NCBI GenBank assembly: GCA_964397655.1
Contig: CAYNKA010000007.1
Coordinates: 62,001-126,000, forward strand
Direction: 5' to 3'
Origin: CAYNKA01 sp964397655
GTDB lineage: Bacteria > Spirochaetota > Spirochaetia > DTKZ01
DNA length: 64,000 bases
Each line of letters begins with the position of its first letter. Positions within the stretch are counted from its first letter, which is position 1. Shown piece by piece: positions 33,692 to 41,684 of the stretch. The position numbers and the translations under genes were made by a program. Under the pieces are notes generated by a model. That model was given only the letters and a program-made list of their open reading frames with translations, was not told the DNA's origin and did not search any database.

Positions 33692-34498
33692 CTACTCGGA
33701 CGTCCCGGCCGGGTTCCCCCTCTGCGTCGCGTCCCCGGGCCTCTCTTCCGGCAGGCTTCCGTTCATGAGGCCGTCGAGAAATCCCTCGAACGAGGTCCCG
33801 GCCAGGACGAAGACCGCTACCCTCGCGCGCCGGGCGGTCTCCCGGTCCGTGTCCGTATCCCCCGCGTACAGGATCCGGTCGGCCGGCACGCCGGTCCTCC
33901 GGGAGAACTCCTCCACGGACCAGGGATCCGGCTTGGGCCTCGCCGCCGTGTCTCCGGCCGAGATGAAGGAGAAGAGGCCGTCCCAGCCCACGCGGCGAAG
34001 GTCGGCGAGGGTGCGCCGCTCGTCGTCGGAGGTCGCGAGGCCGAGGGGGATGCCGAGGCTCGCGATCCGCCTGAGGAGTTCGTCGGCCCCGGGCATGGGG
34101 AGGCTTTCCGGAGCGCCCGCGGGGACGATGTCCTCGAGGATGCCTTCGGCCTCGGCGACGAAGGCCGCGGCGTCCTTTTCCGAACCGAGATCCTTTTTCA
34201 AGCTGAGCCTCATCGCCTCGAAGATTTGCGCCGCGGTGCCTCCGGCGAGGAGGCCCGTCCGGTCGACCCCTTCGGCGCTCACGCCGATCGCGAGCAGGGC
34301 GCGGGCGGCGAGACGGTCCTTCTCGGCCCGGGGCGCGGAGGGGCCGAGTCGGCGCTCGGCGAGCCTTTCGGCGAGCTTCCGCTCGACTTCGGCCCAGGGA
34401 CCGAGGGAGTCGAGGATCGTGCCGTCCTTGTCGAAGAGGACGGCCTCGACGCGGACGACGCCGTTTGCCGTTCGTACCGGAAGAAAGGGCCGCTTCAC
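33692..34498 (-). CDS. HAD phosphatase of the thiamine operon
   Basis: 268 residues, haloacid dehalogenase fold with large helical cap. Motif I is VLFDKDGTILD (nucleophile Asp near residue 22), motif II is LATSDDE, motif III lysine in RPKPDPW, and motif IV is YAGDTDTD. General class: phosphoglycolate phosphatase-like. It overlaps thiE by four bases and is the last gene of the thiamine operon, so thiamine monophosphate or an HMP/thiazole phosphate is a likely substrate. This matters because no thiL is in the operon. Confidence 0.82.
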   Translation of the reverse strand: MKRPFLPVRTANGVVRVEAVLFDKDGTILDSLGPWAEVERKLAERLAERRLGPSAPRAEKDRLAARALLAIGVSAEGVDRTGLLAGGTAAQIFEAMRLSLKKDLGSEKDAAAFVAEAEGILEDIVPAGAPESLPMPGADELLRRIASLGIPLGLATSDDERRTLADLRRVGWDGLFSFISAGDTAARPKPDPWSVEEFSRRTGVPADRILYAGDTDTDRETARRARVAVFVLAGTSFEGFLDGLMNGSLPEERPGDATQRGNPAGTSE

Positions 34499-35190
34499 CG
34501 CGGGCCCCCTCGAGGATCCGGCCGATCGGGTGCGGGGCGGAGGTTTTCGTCGACGAGGCGCCTGAGTTCGGCCGCGGCCTTCCTCGGGTCCGGGCTCTTC
34601 CAGACCGCGGAGACGACCGCGATTCCCGCGCAGCCCGCGGCCATGACCGGTCCGGTTTCGTCGGGTCCGATGCCTCCGATCGCGATCACGGGCAGGCCGC
34701 AGTCCCGGGCCATGCGCGCGAGTTCGGCCATGCCGCTCAGTGTCGCCTCGGGCTTCGTGGCGGTTGCGTAGACGGCACCCGTCCCCACGTAGTCGGCCCC
34801 CTCTTCGCGCGCCCTGAGCGCGTGTTCGAGCGTCGGGGCCGAAACGCCGAAGAGCCTTCCTTCGGGCCAGAGCCTTCGGGCGACCGCCACGGGGAGGTCG
34901 TCCTGGCCGACGTGGAGTCCGTCCGCGTCCAGCGCCATGGCGAGGTCGAGCCTGTCGTCCACGACGAAGAGGACGCCCCGCCTCCTGCAGAGCTCGCGGA
35001 GGACGAGCCCCTCCTCGAAGAACCTCCGGTCCGGGACCGCTGCCGCGCCGCCCGGGAGCTTCTCCCTGAGCTGGACCATGGTCGCGCCTCCTTCGATCGC
35101 GGCCTCGATCGTGGCGATGTAGTCCTCGGGCCTCCCGGAGGTCCGGTCGGTCACGAGGCAGAGCGTTCCGCGAAGGTCGATCTCATGCAT
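34495..35190 (-). CDS. thiE: Thiamine-phosphate synthase
   Basis: 231-residue TIM barrel joining HMP-pyrophosphate and thiazole phosphate to thiamine monophosphate. Key blocks: GATMVQLREK (about 35-44), DGLHVGQDDLPV (about 89-100), ADYVGTGAVYATATKPEA (about 132-149), VIAIGGIGPDETGPVMAAGCAGIAVVSA. It overlaps thiM by eight bases and the HAD gene by four. Confidence 0.92.
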   Translation of the reverse strand: MHEIDLRGTLCLVTDRTSGRPEDYIATIEAAIEGGATMVQLREKLPGGAAAVPDRRFFEEGLVLRELCRRRGVLFVVDDRLDLAMALDADGLHVGQDDLPVAVARRLWPEGRLFGVSAPTLEHALRAREEGADYVGTGAVYATATKPEATLSGMAELARMARDCGLPVIAIGGIGPDETGPVMAAGCAGIAVVSAVWKSPDPRKAAAELRRLVDENLRPAPDRPDPRGGPR

Positions 35191-36016
35191 CGCGGACCTC
35201 GCATTTCTCGGCGAAGGCCTTCTCGAGGGCCTCGTCGTCGATCCAGGAGAGGGCGTCCATGAAGGTCCAGCGGAAGGTGCTGAGGCCGACGGGAAGGCCG
35301 GACTTGACGCCGCGGCCTTCCTGGATCGTGCGCGAGAGCCTCGCCGCCTCCTCGCCCGCGAGCTTCATGACGAGGCAGGCGGCGACCGACGCCTTCGCGA
35401 GGTCGTCCGGCATGACTGCCGCGATGCCGGCGTGAACCGAGGCGCTCATGCAGCCGGTGCCGCAGACCCTGCCCTGGAGTTCGTTCCCGCCGCGCACCGA
35501 CCAGACCCTCTTTCCGTCCGAGACGAGGTCGATCTCGTCGGTCGCGACCGCGACGCAGGACCATCGCCGCGCTACCTCGATCACGGCCTCGGCACGCGCC
35601 TTTTCGAGGGAGTCGACGCCGCGCTGCTCGCTCTTGAAGCCAGCGAGGAAGCTCATCTCCGCGGCGTTGCCCTTGACGATCGACGGGCCGACCTCCTCCA
35701 GAATGCGGCGGACCGTCTTCTGGCGATGGGGCATGGCCCCGACGCCGACCGGGTCGAACACGATCGGGATGCCGCGCTTCTTCGCGACCCTGCCGGCGGC
35801 GAGCATCCCCTGGATCTCGGGCCCGGTCACGGTCCCGATGTTGAGGACGAGGGCCGAGGCGAGGGCCGCGAGCTCGGGGGCCTCCTCGACGCTCGGGACC
35901 ATGGCGGGCGAGGCCCCCACGGCGAGGGTCGCGTTGGCGCAGTCGTTGATCGTGACGGTGTTGGTGATATGGTGGACGAGCGGGCAGGCGGCCCGCAGGT
36001 TTTTCATGATTTCCAT
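35183..36016 (-). CDS. thiM: Hydroxyethylthiazole kinase
   Basis: 277-residue ribokinase-fold kinase that phosphorylates the salvaged thiazole. PLVHHITNTVTINDCANATLAVGASPAM (about 12-39) is the diagnostic N-terminus, DPVGVGA and the CGTGCMSASVHAG anion hole near residue 200 complete it. It overlaps cytX by 13 bases. Confidence 0.93.
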   Translation of the reverse strand: MEIMKNLRAACPLVHHITNTVTINDCANATLAVGASPAMVPSVEEAPELAALASALVLNIGTVTGPEIQGMLAAGRVAKKRGIPIVFDPVGVGAMPHRQKTVRRILEEVGPSIVKGNAAEMSFLAGFKSEQRGVDSLEKARAEAVIEVARRWSCVAVATDEIDLVSDGKRVWSVRGGNELQGRVCGTGCMSASVHAGIAAVMPDDLAKASVAACLVMKLAGEEAARLSRTIQEGRGVKSGLPVGLSTFRWTFMDALSWIDDEALEKAFAEKCEVRDA

Positions 36017-37281
36017 CGTTTCGCTCCTAAGGCGTAAAGGGTATAGAGGCCCGCGACGAGGCCCATGACCGGGACCGTGGTCCCGAGAAAGGTCGGATTC
36101 GAGCTCAATGCCTGATACGCGGCGACGCCGCCGGCCCAGAGGACGAAGGCCGCGGCCGTCCTTCCCGGAAAATCGGCCGCGAGGCGGGGACGGAGGAGGA
36201 AGTCGGCGAACACGACCGCATAGAGGGGCGCGAAGACGCTCCCGATGAGGAGGAGGAAGTTCTCGTACTGCTCCACCGGCGCCGCGAGCGCGAGGAGGAA
36301 TCCGGCTCCAGCGGAGACCGCGACGGCCGGGCGTTCCGCGATCCTCGGGACCGCGGCGGCGAGCGAGATGCCTCCCGATCGAGCGTCGAGGAAGGCGGTC
36401 GTCACCGTGGAGAGGAGGACGACCGCGAGGGCGGGGAAGGCCCAGGCTCCCTTCATGAGGGCCGCCGGATCGCTCGTGCCGGATACGAGGACGGCCGAGA
36501 AGCCGATCGCGTACATCCAGAAGCTCCCGATCGAGTAGGCGGCGGCGGACGACCAGGCCGTGAGCCGGCCCCTCCTCGCGCCGACGATGTAGTCCCCCAC
36601 GAGGGGAAGCCAGGAGAGGGGCATGATGACCGCGAGTTCGAAGCCCGCGCCGAAGCTCATCCGTGACGCAGTCGCGGGGCCGCCGGCGGCGGTCGGGGCC
36701 GTCAGGGACGCGGAGGCGGGGGCGGCCCGAGACAGAAGCGGCAGGATCGTGAGGCCGCTCAGGAGCAGGCAGAGGACGCCGAGCGCGGCCGCCGCTACGG
36801 TGTTCGCTTTTCCGATCGCGCGGGGGCCGAGGACCGCCCAGAGGAAGACGAGGGCGCCGAGCACGAGCCTCCAGAGGAATTCCCCGTGGAAGCCGAAGAA
36901 CCCGGCGGCGACCTGCTCCAGGCTCCTCGCCCCGGCCGCGATCATGACCGCGGTCCAGCCGACGAGCTGGACGAGGTTGAGCAGGCCGAAGAGGGAGGGC
37001 CCCGCCTTGCCGAAGGCGTCGCGGGAGACCGCTATCGCGGCCCGGCCTCGTTTCCAGGAAATCCAGCCCGCCCCGAAGAAGAAGAGCGCTCCGACGAGGT
37101 GCCCGGAGAGGTTCGCGGCGAGCCCGAGGGACGGACCCCCGTCCGCGAGAAGCCCTCCCGTCGCGATTTCCGCGAGGGAGACCGAGGCGCCGAACCAGAG
37201 TGCGGCCAGGGTGAGGGGGCCGATACCCGAGGTCCCGGAGCCCGTGGCGGCGGAAAAGCGGGAAGCCGTCGTGTCGCTCAT
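36004..37281 (-). CDS. cytX: Hydroxymethylpyrimidine permease
   Basis: 425-residue NCS1-type permease with about 12 membrane helices; the opening LTLAALWFGASVSLAEIATGGLLA is that of CytX proteins. Its place between thiD and thiM under a TPP riboswitch supports uptake of hydroxymethylpyrimidine. It overlaps both neighbours by four and 13 bases. Confidence 0.88.
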   Translation of the reverse strand: MSDTTASRFSAATGSGTSGIGPLTLAALWFGASVSLAEIATGGLLADGGPSLGLAANLSGHLVGALFFFGAGWISWKRGRAAIAVSRDAFGKAGPSLFGLLNLVQLVGWTAVMIAAGARSLEQVAAGFFGFHGEFLWRLVLGALVFLWAVLGPRAIGKANTVAAAALGVLCLLLSGLTILPLLSRAAPASASLTAPTAAGGPATASRMSFGAGFELAVIMPLSWLPLVGDYIVGARRGRLTAWSSAAAYSIGSFWMYAIGFSAVLVSGTSDPAALMKGAWAFPALAVVLLSTVTTAFLDARSGGISLAAAVPRIAERPAVAVSAGAGFLLALAAPVEQYENFLLLIGSVFAPLYAVVFADFLLRPRLAADFPGRTAAAFVLWAGGVAAYQALSSNPTFLGTTVPVMGLVAGLYTLYALGAKRWKS

Positions 37282-38108
37282 CGCCTGCCCCCTTCCGGGT
37301 CGTAGAACTCGTGGAAGTGGTGGATGGGGCCGACGCCGCCTCCTACCGCGAGCCCCTCGCGGATGCCGCGGGCTACCCAGGCCTTAGCCTGCCTCACGGT
37401 CTCGCGGAGGGGAAGCCCGCGGGCGAGCATGGCCGCGAGGGCCGAGGACAGGGAGCAGCCGGTCCCGTGCGTGTGCCTCGCGTCGAGCCGCTCGCCGAGG
37501 AAGATCTCCGTGCCCGCCGGGTCGGACAAGAGGTCGGGTACGCCCCCGCTTGCGCCGTCGGGCCCCGCGTCCGGCGCCAAATGGCCGCCCTTCACGAGCA
37601 CGGCCTTCGCTCCCTTCGCGCGGATCGCCTCGGCGGCACGTTCCATGCCGGCGATGTTCGCGACCGGAAAGCCGGCGAGGGCCTCGGCCTCCGGCAGGTT
37701 GGGGGTTACGAGGTCCGCGAGCGGGAGGAGCTCCGCGGCGAGGACCTCCTCCGCTTCGGGGGCGAGGAGCCGGTGGCCGCTCTTCGCGATCATGACCGGG
37801 TCCAGGACGACGACGGACGGCCGGTACCGCTCGAGCCTGCGCGCGACGAGGCGGACGGTCTCTGCGCCGCCGAGCATGCCGATCTTCACGGCGTCCACGC
37901 GGATGTCCTCGAAGACCGCGTCGATCTGCTCGCCGATGAGTCCGGGGTCCACGGGCAGGAAGGACTTCACGCCGCGGGTGTTCTGGGCGGTGACCGCGCA
38001 GACGACGCTCATGCCGTAGGTCCCCAGGGCGGAGAAGGTCTTGAGGTCCGCCTGGATGCCCGCGCCGCCGGAGGAATCGCTTCCTGCGATGGTCAGTAAA
38101 TGTTTCAC
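37278..38108 (-). CDS. thiD: Hydroxymethylpyrimidine/phosphomethylpyrimidine kinase
   Basis: 276-residue ribokinase-fold enzyme that phosphorylates HMP twice. LTIAGSDSSGGAGIQADLKTFSALGTYG (about 5-32) is diagnostic, followed by VVLDPVMIAKSG and HTHGTGCSLSSALA. The start is a GTG with AAGGAG upstream. First gene of the operon, directly behind the riboswitch. Confidence 0.93.
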   Translation of the reverse strand: MKHLLTIAGSDSSGGAGIQADLKTFSALGTYGMSVVCAVTAQNTRGVKSFLPVDPGLIGEQIDAVFEDIRVDAVKIGMLGGAETVRLVARRLERYRPSVVVLDPVMIAKSGHRLLAPEAEEVLAAELLPLADLVTPNLPEAEALAGFPVANIAGMERAAEAIRAKGAKAVLVKGGHLAPDAGPDGASGGVPDLLSDPAGTEIFLGERLDARHTHGTGCSLSSALAAMLARGLPLRETVRQAKAWVARGIREGLAVGGGVGPIHHFHEFYDPEGGRR

Positions 38109-38109
38109 T

Positions 38110-38131
38110 GGATACTCCTTACAGGAGATCC
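38110..38131 (-). promoter_or_regulatory. Hairpin sequestering the thiD ribosome binding site
   Basis: On the mRNA GGATCTCCUGUAAGGAGUAUCC folds so that CUCCU pairs with the AGGAG ribosome binding site, ending one base before the thiD GTG. This is the likely expression platform of the riboswitch, so TPP control is probably at translation initiation. Confidence 0.6.
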
Positions 38132-38169
38132 GGGAAAGGGGAGGAAAGTTTCACGGTGGTTGGATGAAG

Positions 38170-38268
38170 ACGCCACGCTTTCCTACGCCGGTATTACCCG
38201 GATCAGGTTCATGGGTCAGGGCTTGCGGTTCCCTATCTCAGCCGACCTATCTCGGCCCCCCAAGGTGC
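38170..38268 (-). ncRNA. TPP riboswitch (THI element)
   Basis: On the minus strand the sequence contains CTGAGATAGGGAACC followed by the invariant ACCTGATCCGGGTAATACCGGCGTAGG, the two conserved halves of the thiamine pyrophosphate aptamer, with the closing P1 stem near GCACCTTGGGG. It stands 60 bases upstream of thiD and should lower expression of the salvage operon when TPP is plentiful. Confidence 0.95.
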
Positions 38269-38281
38269 AAAGTACGAATAC

Positions 38282-38310
38282 AAGATATACACGACCTGGG
38301 GAAAAGGCAA
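38282..38310 (-). promoter_or_regulatory. Promoter of the thiamine operon
   Basis: Minus strand TTGCCT, 17 bases, TATCTT; transcription would start just before the riboswitch P1 stem. Confidence 0.65.
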
Positions 38311-38381
38311 GGCCTCGGAGCGGCAAGGTCTCGGCGGGTTCGGAGGCGCTCTTGACCGGGGAGGATGTCGTTTGGAGGCAT

Positions 38382-38410
38382 TTGTGCTTCCTCGGGTCTC
38401 CGTATATACT
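38382..38410 (+). promoter_or_regulatory. Leaderless-type promoter of the DUF1846 gene
   Basis: TTGTGC, 17 bases, TATACT, then ten bases to the ATG at 38421. The perfect 14-bp palindrome GAATCATATGATTC (38414-38427) spans the expected transcript start and the start codon. Confidence 0.65.
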
Positions 38411-38420
38411 GTTGAATCAT

Positions 38421-39938
38421 ATGATTCGACGAACAGGTTTCGACAACGAACGCTATCTGGCAGAACAGACGCGCGAGATCCTCGAAAGGGTCTCGCGGTT
38501 CGGCGACAAGCTCTACCTCGAATTCGGGGGAAAGCTCATCTGTGATTTCCACGCGGCCCGGGTCCTTCCCGGCTACGATCCGAACGTGAAGATGCGCCTC
38601 CTCTCCCAGCTCGCGGACCGGGCCGAGATCCTCCTCTGCATCTACGCCGGCGACATCGAACGGCGGCGCATGCGCGGGGACTTCGGCATCACGTACGACG
38701 CGGACGCCCTCAGGATGATCGACGACCTCGGGACGCGCGGCCTCGCGGTGAGCGCGGTCGTCATCACCCGCTTCGACGGGCAGGAGTCCGCGGTCAGGTT
38801 CAGGCACCGCCTCGAGCGGAGGGGAATCCGCGTCTACACCCACCGCTTCACGAAGGGCTACCCGACCGATGTGGACACCATCGTGAGCGACGAGGGCTAC
38901 GGCGCGAACGATTACATCGAGACCGCGAAGCCCATCGTCGTCGTGACCGGCCCGGGGCCGAACTCGGGCAAGCTCGCCACCTGCCTTTCCCAGCTCTACC
39001 ACGAGCACAGGCGGGGGATCGAGGCGGGCTACGCGAAATTCGAGACCTTCCCCATCTGGAACCTGCCCCTCAAGCATCCCGTGAACGTCGCGTACGAGGC
39101 CGCCACCGCGGATATCGGCGACTTCAACGCCATCGATTCCTATCATCTGGAATTCTCCGACGTGAAGGCGGTCAACTACAACCGGGACCTCGAGGTCTTT
39201 CCCGTCCTGAAGAGGATCATGGAGCGCATCTCGGGCGCGGCCTCGGCCTACCGGTCTCCCACGGAGATGGGGGTGAACCGCGTCGGTTTCGGCATAGTGG
39301 ACGACGAGGCCGTGCGCGGTGCCGCCCGACAGGAGATCATCCGTCGGTACTACCGGTATTCCTGCGAGTACGCGATGGGGATAGAGGGCAGGCAGACCGT
39401 GCAGAGGGTTGAGCTGCTCATGAAGGAGTTCGGCATCGATCCGAAGGAAAGGGCCGTCACGGTGGCTGCGGACGGGGCGGCCGCCGAGGCCGAAGGGCAC
39501 GGCAAGGGAAACGACGGCGTGTACTGCGGCGCCGCCCTGGAGCTCGCGGACGGGGCCATCGTCACCGGCAAGAACTCGCCCCTCATGCACGCGGCTTCGA
39601 GCCTGGTGCTGAACGCCGTGAAACTCCTCGCGGGCATCCCCGACGAGATCCATCTGCTCGCCCCGCACGTCACGAAGGCCCTGAGCCATTTCAAGAAGGA
39701 CGTCCTCGGTAGCCGCAAGGTGAGCCTCGACCTCGAGGAGACCCTCATCGCCCTCGCCATGAGCGCCGCGGTGAATCCCACGGCCCAGGCCGCGGTGGAC
39801 CGGCTCAAGCTGCTCCGGGGCTGCGAGGTCCACCTGACGCACATCCCCACGCCGGGCGACGAGGCCGGCCTCAGGAAGCTCGGCGTCAACCTGACGAGTT
39901 ATCCGAATTTCGCGTCCAAGGACCTGTTCGTGGACTAG
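38421..39938 (+). CDS. DUF1846 family protein
   Basis: 505 residues, the normal length of this family. GPGPNSGKLATCLSQLYHEH (about residues 177-196) is a phosphate-binding loop-like stretch, and KTFPIWNLPLKHPVN-type sequence follows (here ETFPIWNLPLKHPVNVAYEAATAD). The family's function is not established; the mixed P-loop-like and sugar/nucleotide-binding look suggests a metabolic ligase or kinase. The frame stays open upstream to 38100 through the riboswitch, which is not coding. Stop overlaps that of the convergent DUF362 gene at a CTAG. Confidence 0.82.
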   Translation: MIRRTGFDNERYLAEQTREILERVSRFGDKLYLEFGGKLICDFHAARVLPGYDPNVKMRLLSQLADRAEILLCIYAGDIERRRMRGDFGITYDADALRMIDDLGTRGLAVSAVVITRFDGQESAVRFRHRLERRGIRVYTHRFTKGYPTDVDTIVSDEGYGANDYIETAKPIVVVTGPGPNSGKLATCLSQLYHEHRRGIEAGYAKFETFPIWNLPLKHPVNVAYEAATADIGDFNAIDSYHLEFSDVKAVNYNRDLEVFPVLKRIMERISGAASAYRSPTEMGVNRVGFGIVDDEAVRGAARQEIIRRYYRYSCEYAMGIEGRQTVQRVELLMKEFGIDPKERAVTVAADGAAAEAEGHGKGNDGVYCGAALELADGAIVTGKNSPLMHAASSLVLNAVKLLAGIPDEIHLLAPHVTKALSHFKKDVLGSRKVSLDLEETLIALAMSAAVNPTAQAAVDRLKLLRGCEVHLTHIPTPGDEAGLRKLGVNLTSYPNFASKDLFVD

Positions 39939-41002
39939 ACCGCGACGAGCTTGTACTGCCTGCTTCCCATGCCGATCTTCTCGGCGTGGACGATCTGGAT
40001 GTTCGAGTCTATGTTCGGGTAGCTCGCCTCGCCCAAGTGCCTGCCGAAACGCTCGCGGGTCAGGTCGAGCGTGGCCTGGTCGATGGCGACCGGGTCCCTC
40101 GACGCGAGGATGCCCACGTCGCCCTGGAGCTTCTTCTGGGTCACCGCCATGCAGTCGCAGTCCTGGGTCATGTCGAAGAGATAGTTGATGCAGTAGAGCT
40201 TGCCCTTCTTGCCGATCACGGCGCCGAAGGCGTGCTCCGCGGTGCGTCTCTGGAGGTCCGCGGACTCGGTGCCCCAGTTGTACGCGACCGCGTCGAAGCG
40301 GCAGACCGCGAGACATTCGCCGCAGCCGATGCATTTCTCGGCGAGTATGAAGGCCTTGCCGCCCTTTTCGACGATCGCGTCCTCGGGGCACCAGCGGATG
40401 CACTGGCCGCAGAACGTGCAGTACTTCTCCTTGATCGAAGGCTTGACCGAGGAGTGCATCCTGAGCTTGCCCTTGCGGCTCGCGAGGCCCATCCCGATGT
40501 TCTTGATGCAGGCCCCGATCCCCTCTGCCACGTGGCCCGTCGGATGGGAGGCCGCGACGAGGACGTCGGCGAAGACCGCTTCGCGTGCGATGCTCACGGA
40601 CTTGAAGATTTCGCCGGGGATGGCGACCTCGATCTCGGAGTTCCCCGCGAGACCGTCGGCCATGATGAAGGGGGCCCCGACCTTGTCCGGCCCGAAACCG
40701 TGCGCGTAGGCGTGATTGAGGTGGTCCACGGCGTTCGACCTCTCGCCGCGGTACAGGGTCGAGGTCTCCGTGAGGAAGGGAAGGGCCCCGGCGCGCTTGA
40801 CCCGCTCCACGATCGACTTGATCACGAGGGGCGGAACGTGGGTCGTGTTCTTCTTTTCGCCGACGTGGGTCTTGATGGCGGTCATGTCCTTCTTCGCGAG
40901 GATCGAGTCGAACTCGGAGTGTTCGAGGACCTTTTTCGCGGCCTTGATCCGCTCCTCGAGCGTGCTTTCCTCGGGAAGTTCGGCGAAAAATACGGTTTCC
41001 AT
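39935..41002 (-). CDS. DUF362 protein with 4Fe-4S ferredoxin domain
   Basis: 355 residues. A DUF362 core (about 1-185 and 245-355) holds a two-cluster ferredoxin insert at about 190-235: CTFCGQCIRWCPEDAI and CIGCGECLAVCRFDAV. An extra CDC motif (TQDCDCMAV) follows. Such proteins are thought to handle electron transfer or cluster delivery in anaerobes; no defined reaction is known. ATG at 41002 with AAGGAG nine bases upstream; earlier in-frame ATGs lack one. Confidence 0.85.
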   Translation of the reverse strand: METVFFAELPEESTLEERIKAAKKVLEHSEFDSILAKKDMTAIKTHVGEKKNTTHVPPLVIKSIVERVKRAGALPFLTETSTLYRGERSNAVDHLNHAYAHGFGPDKVGAPFIMADGLAGNSEIEVAIPGEIFKSVSIAREAVFADVLVAASHPTGHVAEGIGACIKNIGMGLASRKGKLRMHSSVKPSIKEKYCTFCGQCIRWCPEDAIVEKGGKAFILAEKCIGCGECLAVCRFDAVAYNWGTESADLQRRTAEHAFGAVIGKKGKLYCINYLFDMTQDCDCMAVTQKKLQGDVGILASRDPVAIDQATLDLTRERFGRHLGEASYPNIDSNIQIVHAEKIGMGSRQYKLVAV

Positions 41003-41065
41003 GATGGGGCTCCTTTTCATTACTTGTCGGGTATTTTCCCGCATTCGCGAGTTTTATGCAACGCT

Positions 41066-41326
41066 CTATTCGTAATGCGTCCACATTCGCAGGATGCGGA
41101 CGGTCTTTTCTTTCGGGAAGACTTCGTAGACGAGGCGGTGGCGGATGTTTATCCGCCGGGAATAGGCCCCCGAGAGGTCTCCGATGAGCTTCTCGAAGGG
41201 CGGAGGATTCTGAAACGGATTACGTTCGAGAATCGCGATGAGAGCTAGTACCTTTTCCTTGAGCCCCGCTTCCAGAATTTTCTGAGCGTCCTTTACCGCG
41301 TTTTTCGAATAGACGACTTTCCACAT
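41066..41326 (-). CDS. yoeB: YoeB/Txe-type mRNA interferase toxin
   Basis: 86 residues. The C-terminal SRRINIRHRLVYEVF...VRILRMWTHYE is the YoeB/Txe hallmark, ending in the catalytic His-Tyr. It cuts mRNA on the ribosome. Starts on the base after the antitoxin stop codon. Confidence 0.92.
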   Translation of the reverse strand: MWKVVYSKNAVKDAQKILEAGLKEKVLALIAILERNPFQNPPPFEKLIGDLSGAYSRRINIRHRLVYEVFPKEKTVRILRMWTHYE

Positions 41327-41569
41327 TTACCAATCGATTTTCTCGGCGCTTTCGGCGAGGGGTTCCTTCATGCCGTCGCGGATCGATTCCTTCATGCCGG
41401 GAATCGATATCAGGTACAGCGTTTCCTGGATCGACTTCCAGTCTTCTTCCGAAAGCAGCACGGCGTTGTTCCTTTTTCCCGAGATGATCACCGGTTCGTG
41501 GGACTCGTTCGTCTGGTCGATCAATCGGTAGAGCTTGGCCCGCGCCTCGCTCGCGTTCAGTATGGTCAT
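41327..41569 (-). CDS. yefM: YefM/Phd-type antitoxin
   Basis: 80 residues with the Phd/YefM fold: TILNASEARAKLYRLIDQTNESHEPVIISGKRNNAVLLSEEDW is the DNA-binding half, and the acidic C-terminal tail would neutralise YoeB. AGGAG lies seven bases before the ATG. Autorepressor of the pair. Confidence 0.9.
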   Translation of the reverse strand: MTILNASEARAKLYRLIDQTNESHEPVIISGKRNNAVLLSEEDWKSIQETLYLISIPGMKESIRDGMKEPLAESAEKIDW

Positions 41570-41586
41570 GATCGTCTCCTGAAGAA

Positions 41587-41615
41587 AGCGTACGCATCGG
41601 CGTACGGGATGTCAA
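41587..41615 (-). promoter_or_regulatory. yefM-yoeB promoter and paired operator
   Basis: Minus strand TTGACA, 17 bases, TACGCT. Two CGTACG hexamers at 41589-41594 and 41601-41606 stand exactly 12 bp centre to centre. The E. coli YefM operator has TGTACA cores at that spacing, so this looks like the same arrangement with a changed outer base. Confidence 0.7.
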
Positions 41616-41684
41616 GGAGAACGGCTTTGCCTTGCGGTGAAAGTCCACCGCCGGATTTCCGATTAAGCGTGCTACAATTGAATC

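Noticed and set aside
38100..38420. Upstream extension of the DUF1846 frame.
   Set aside because: This stretch is the antisense of a TPP riboswitch, and a promoter with its -10 at 38405 lies inside it.
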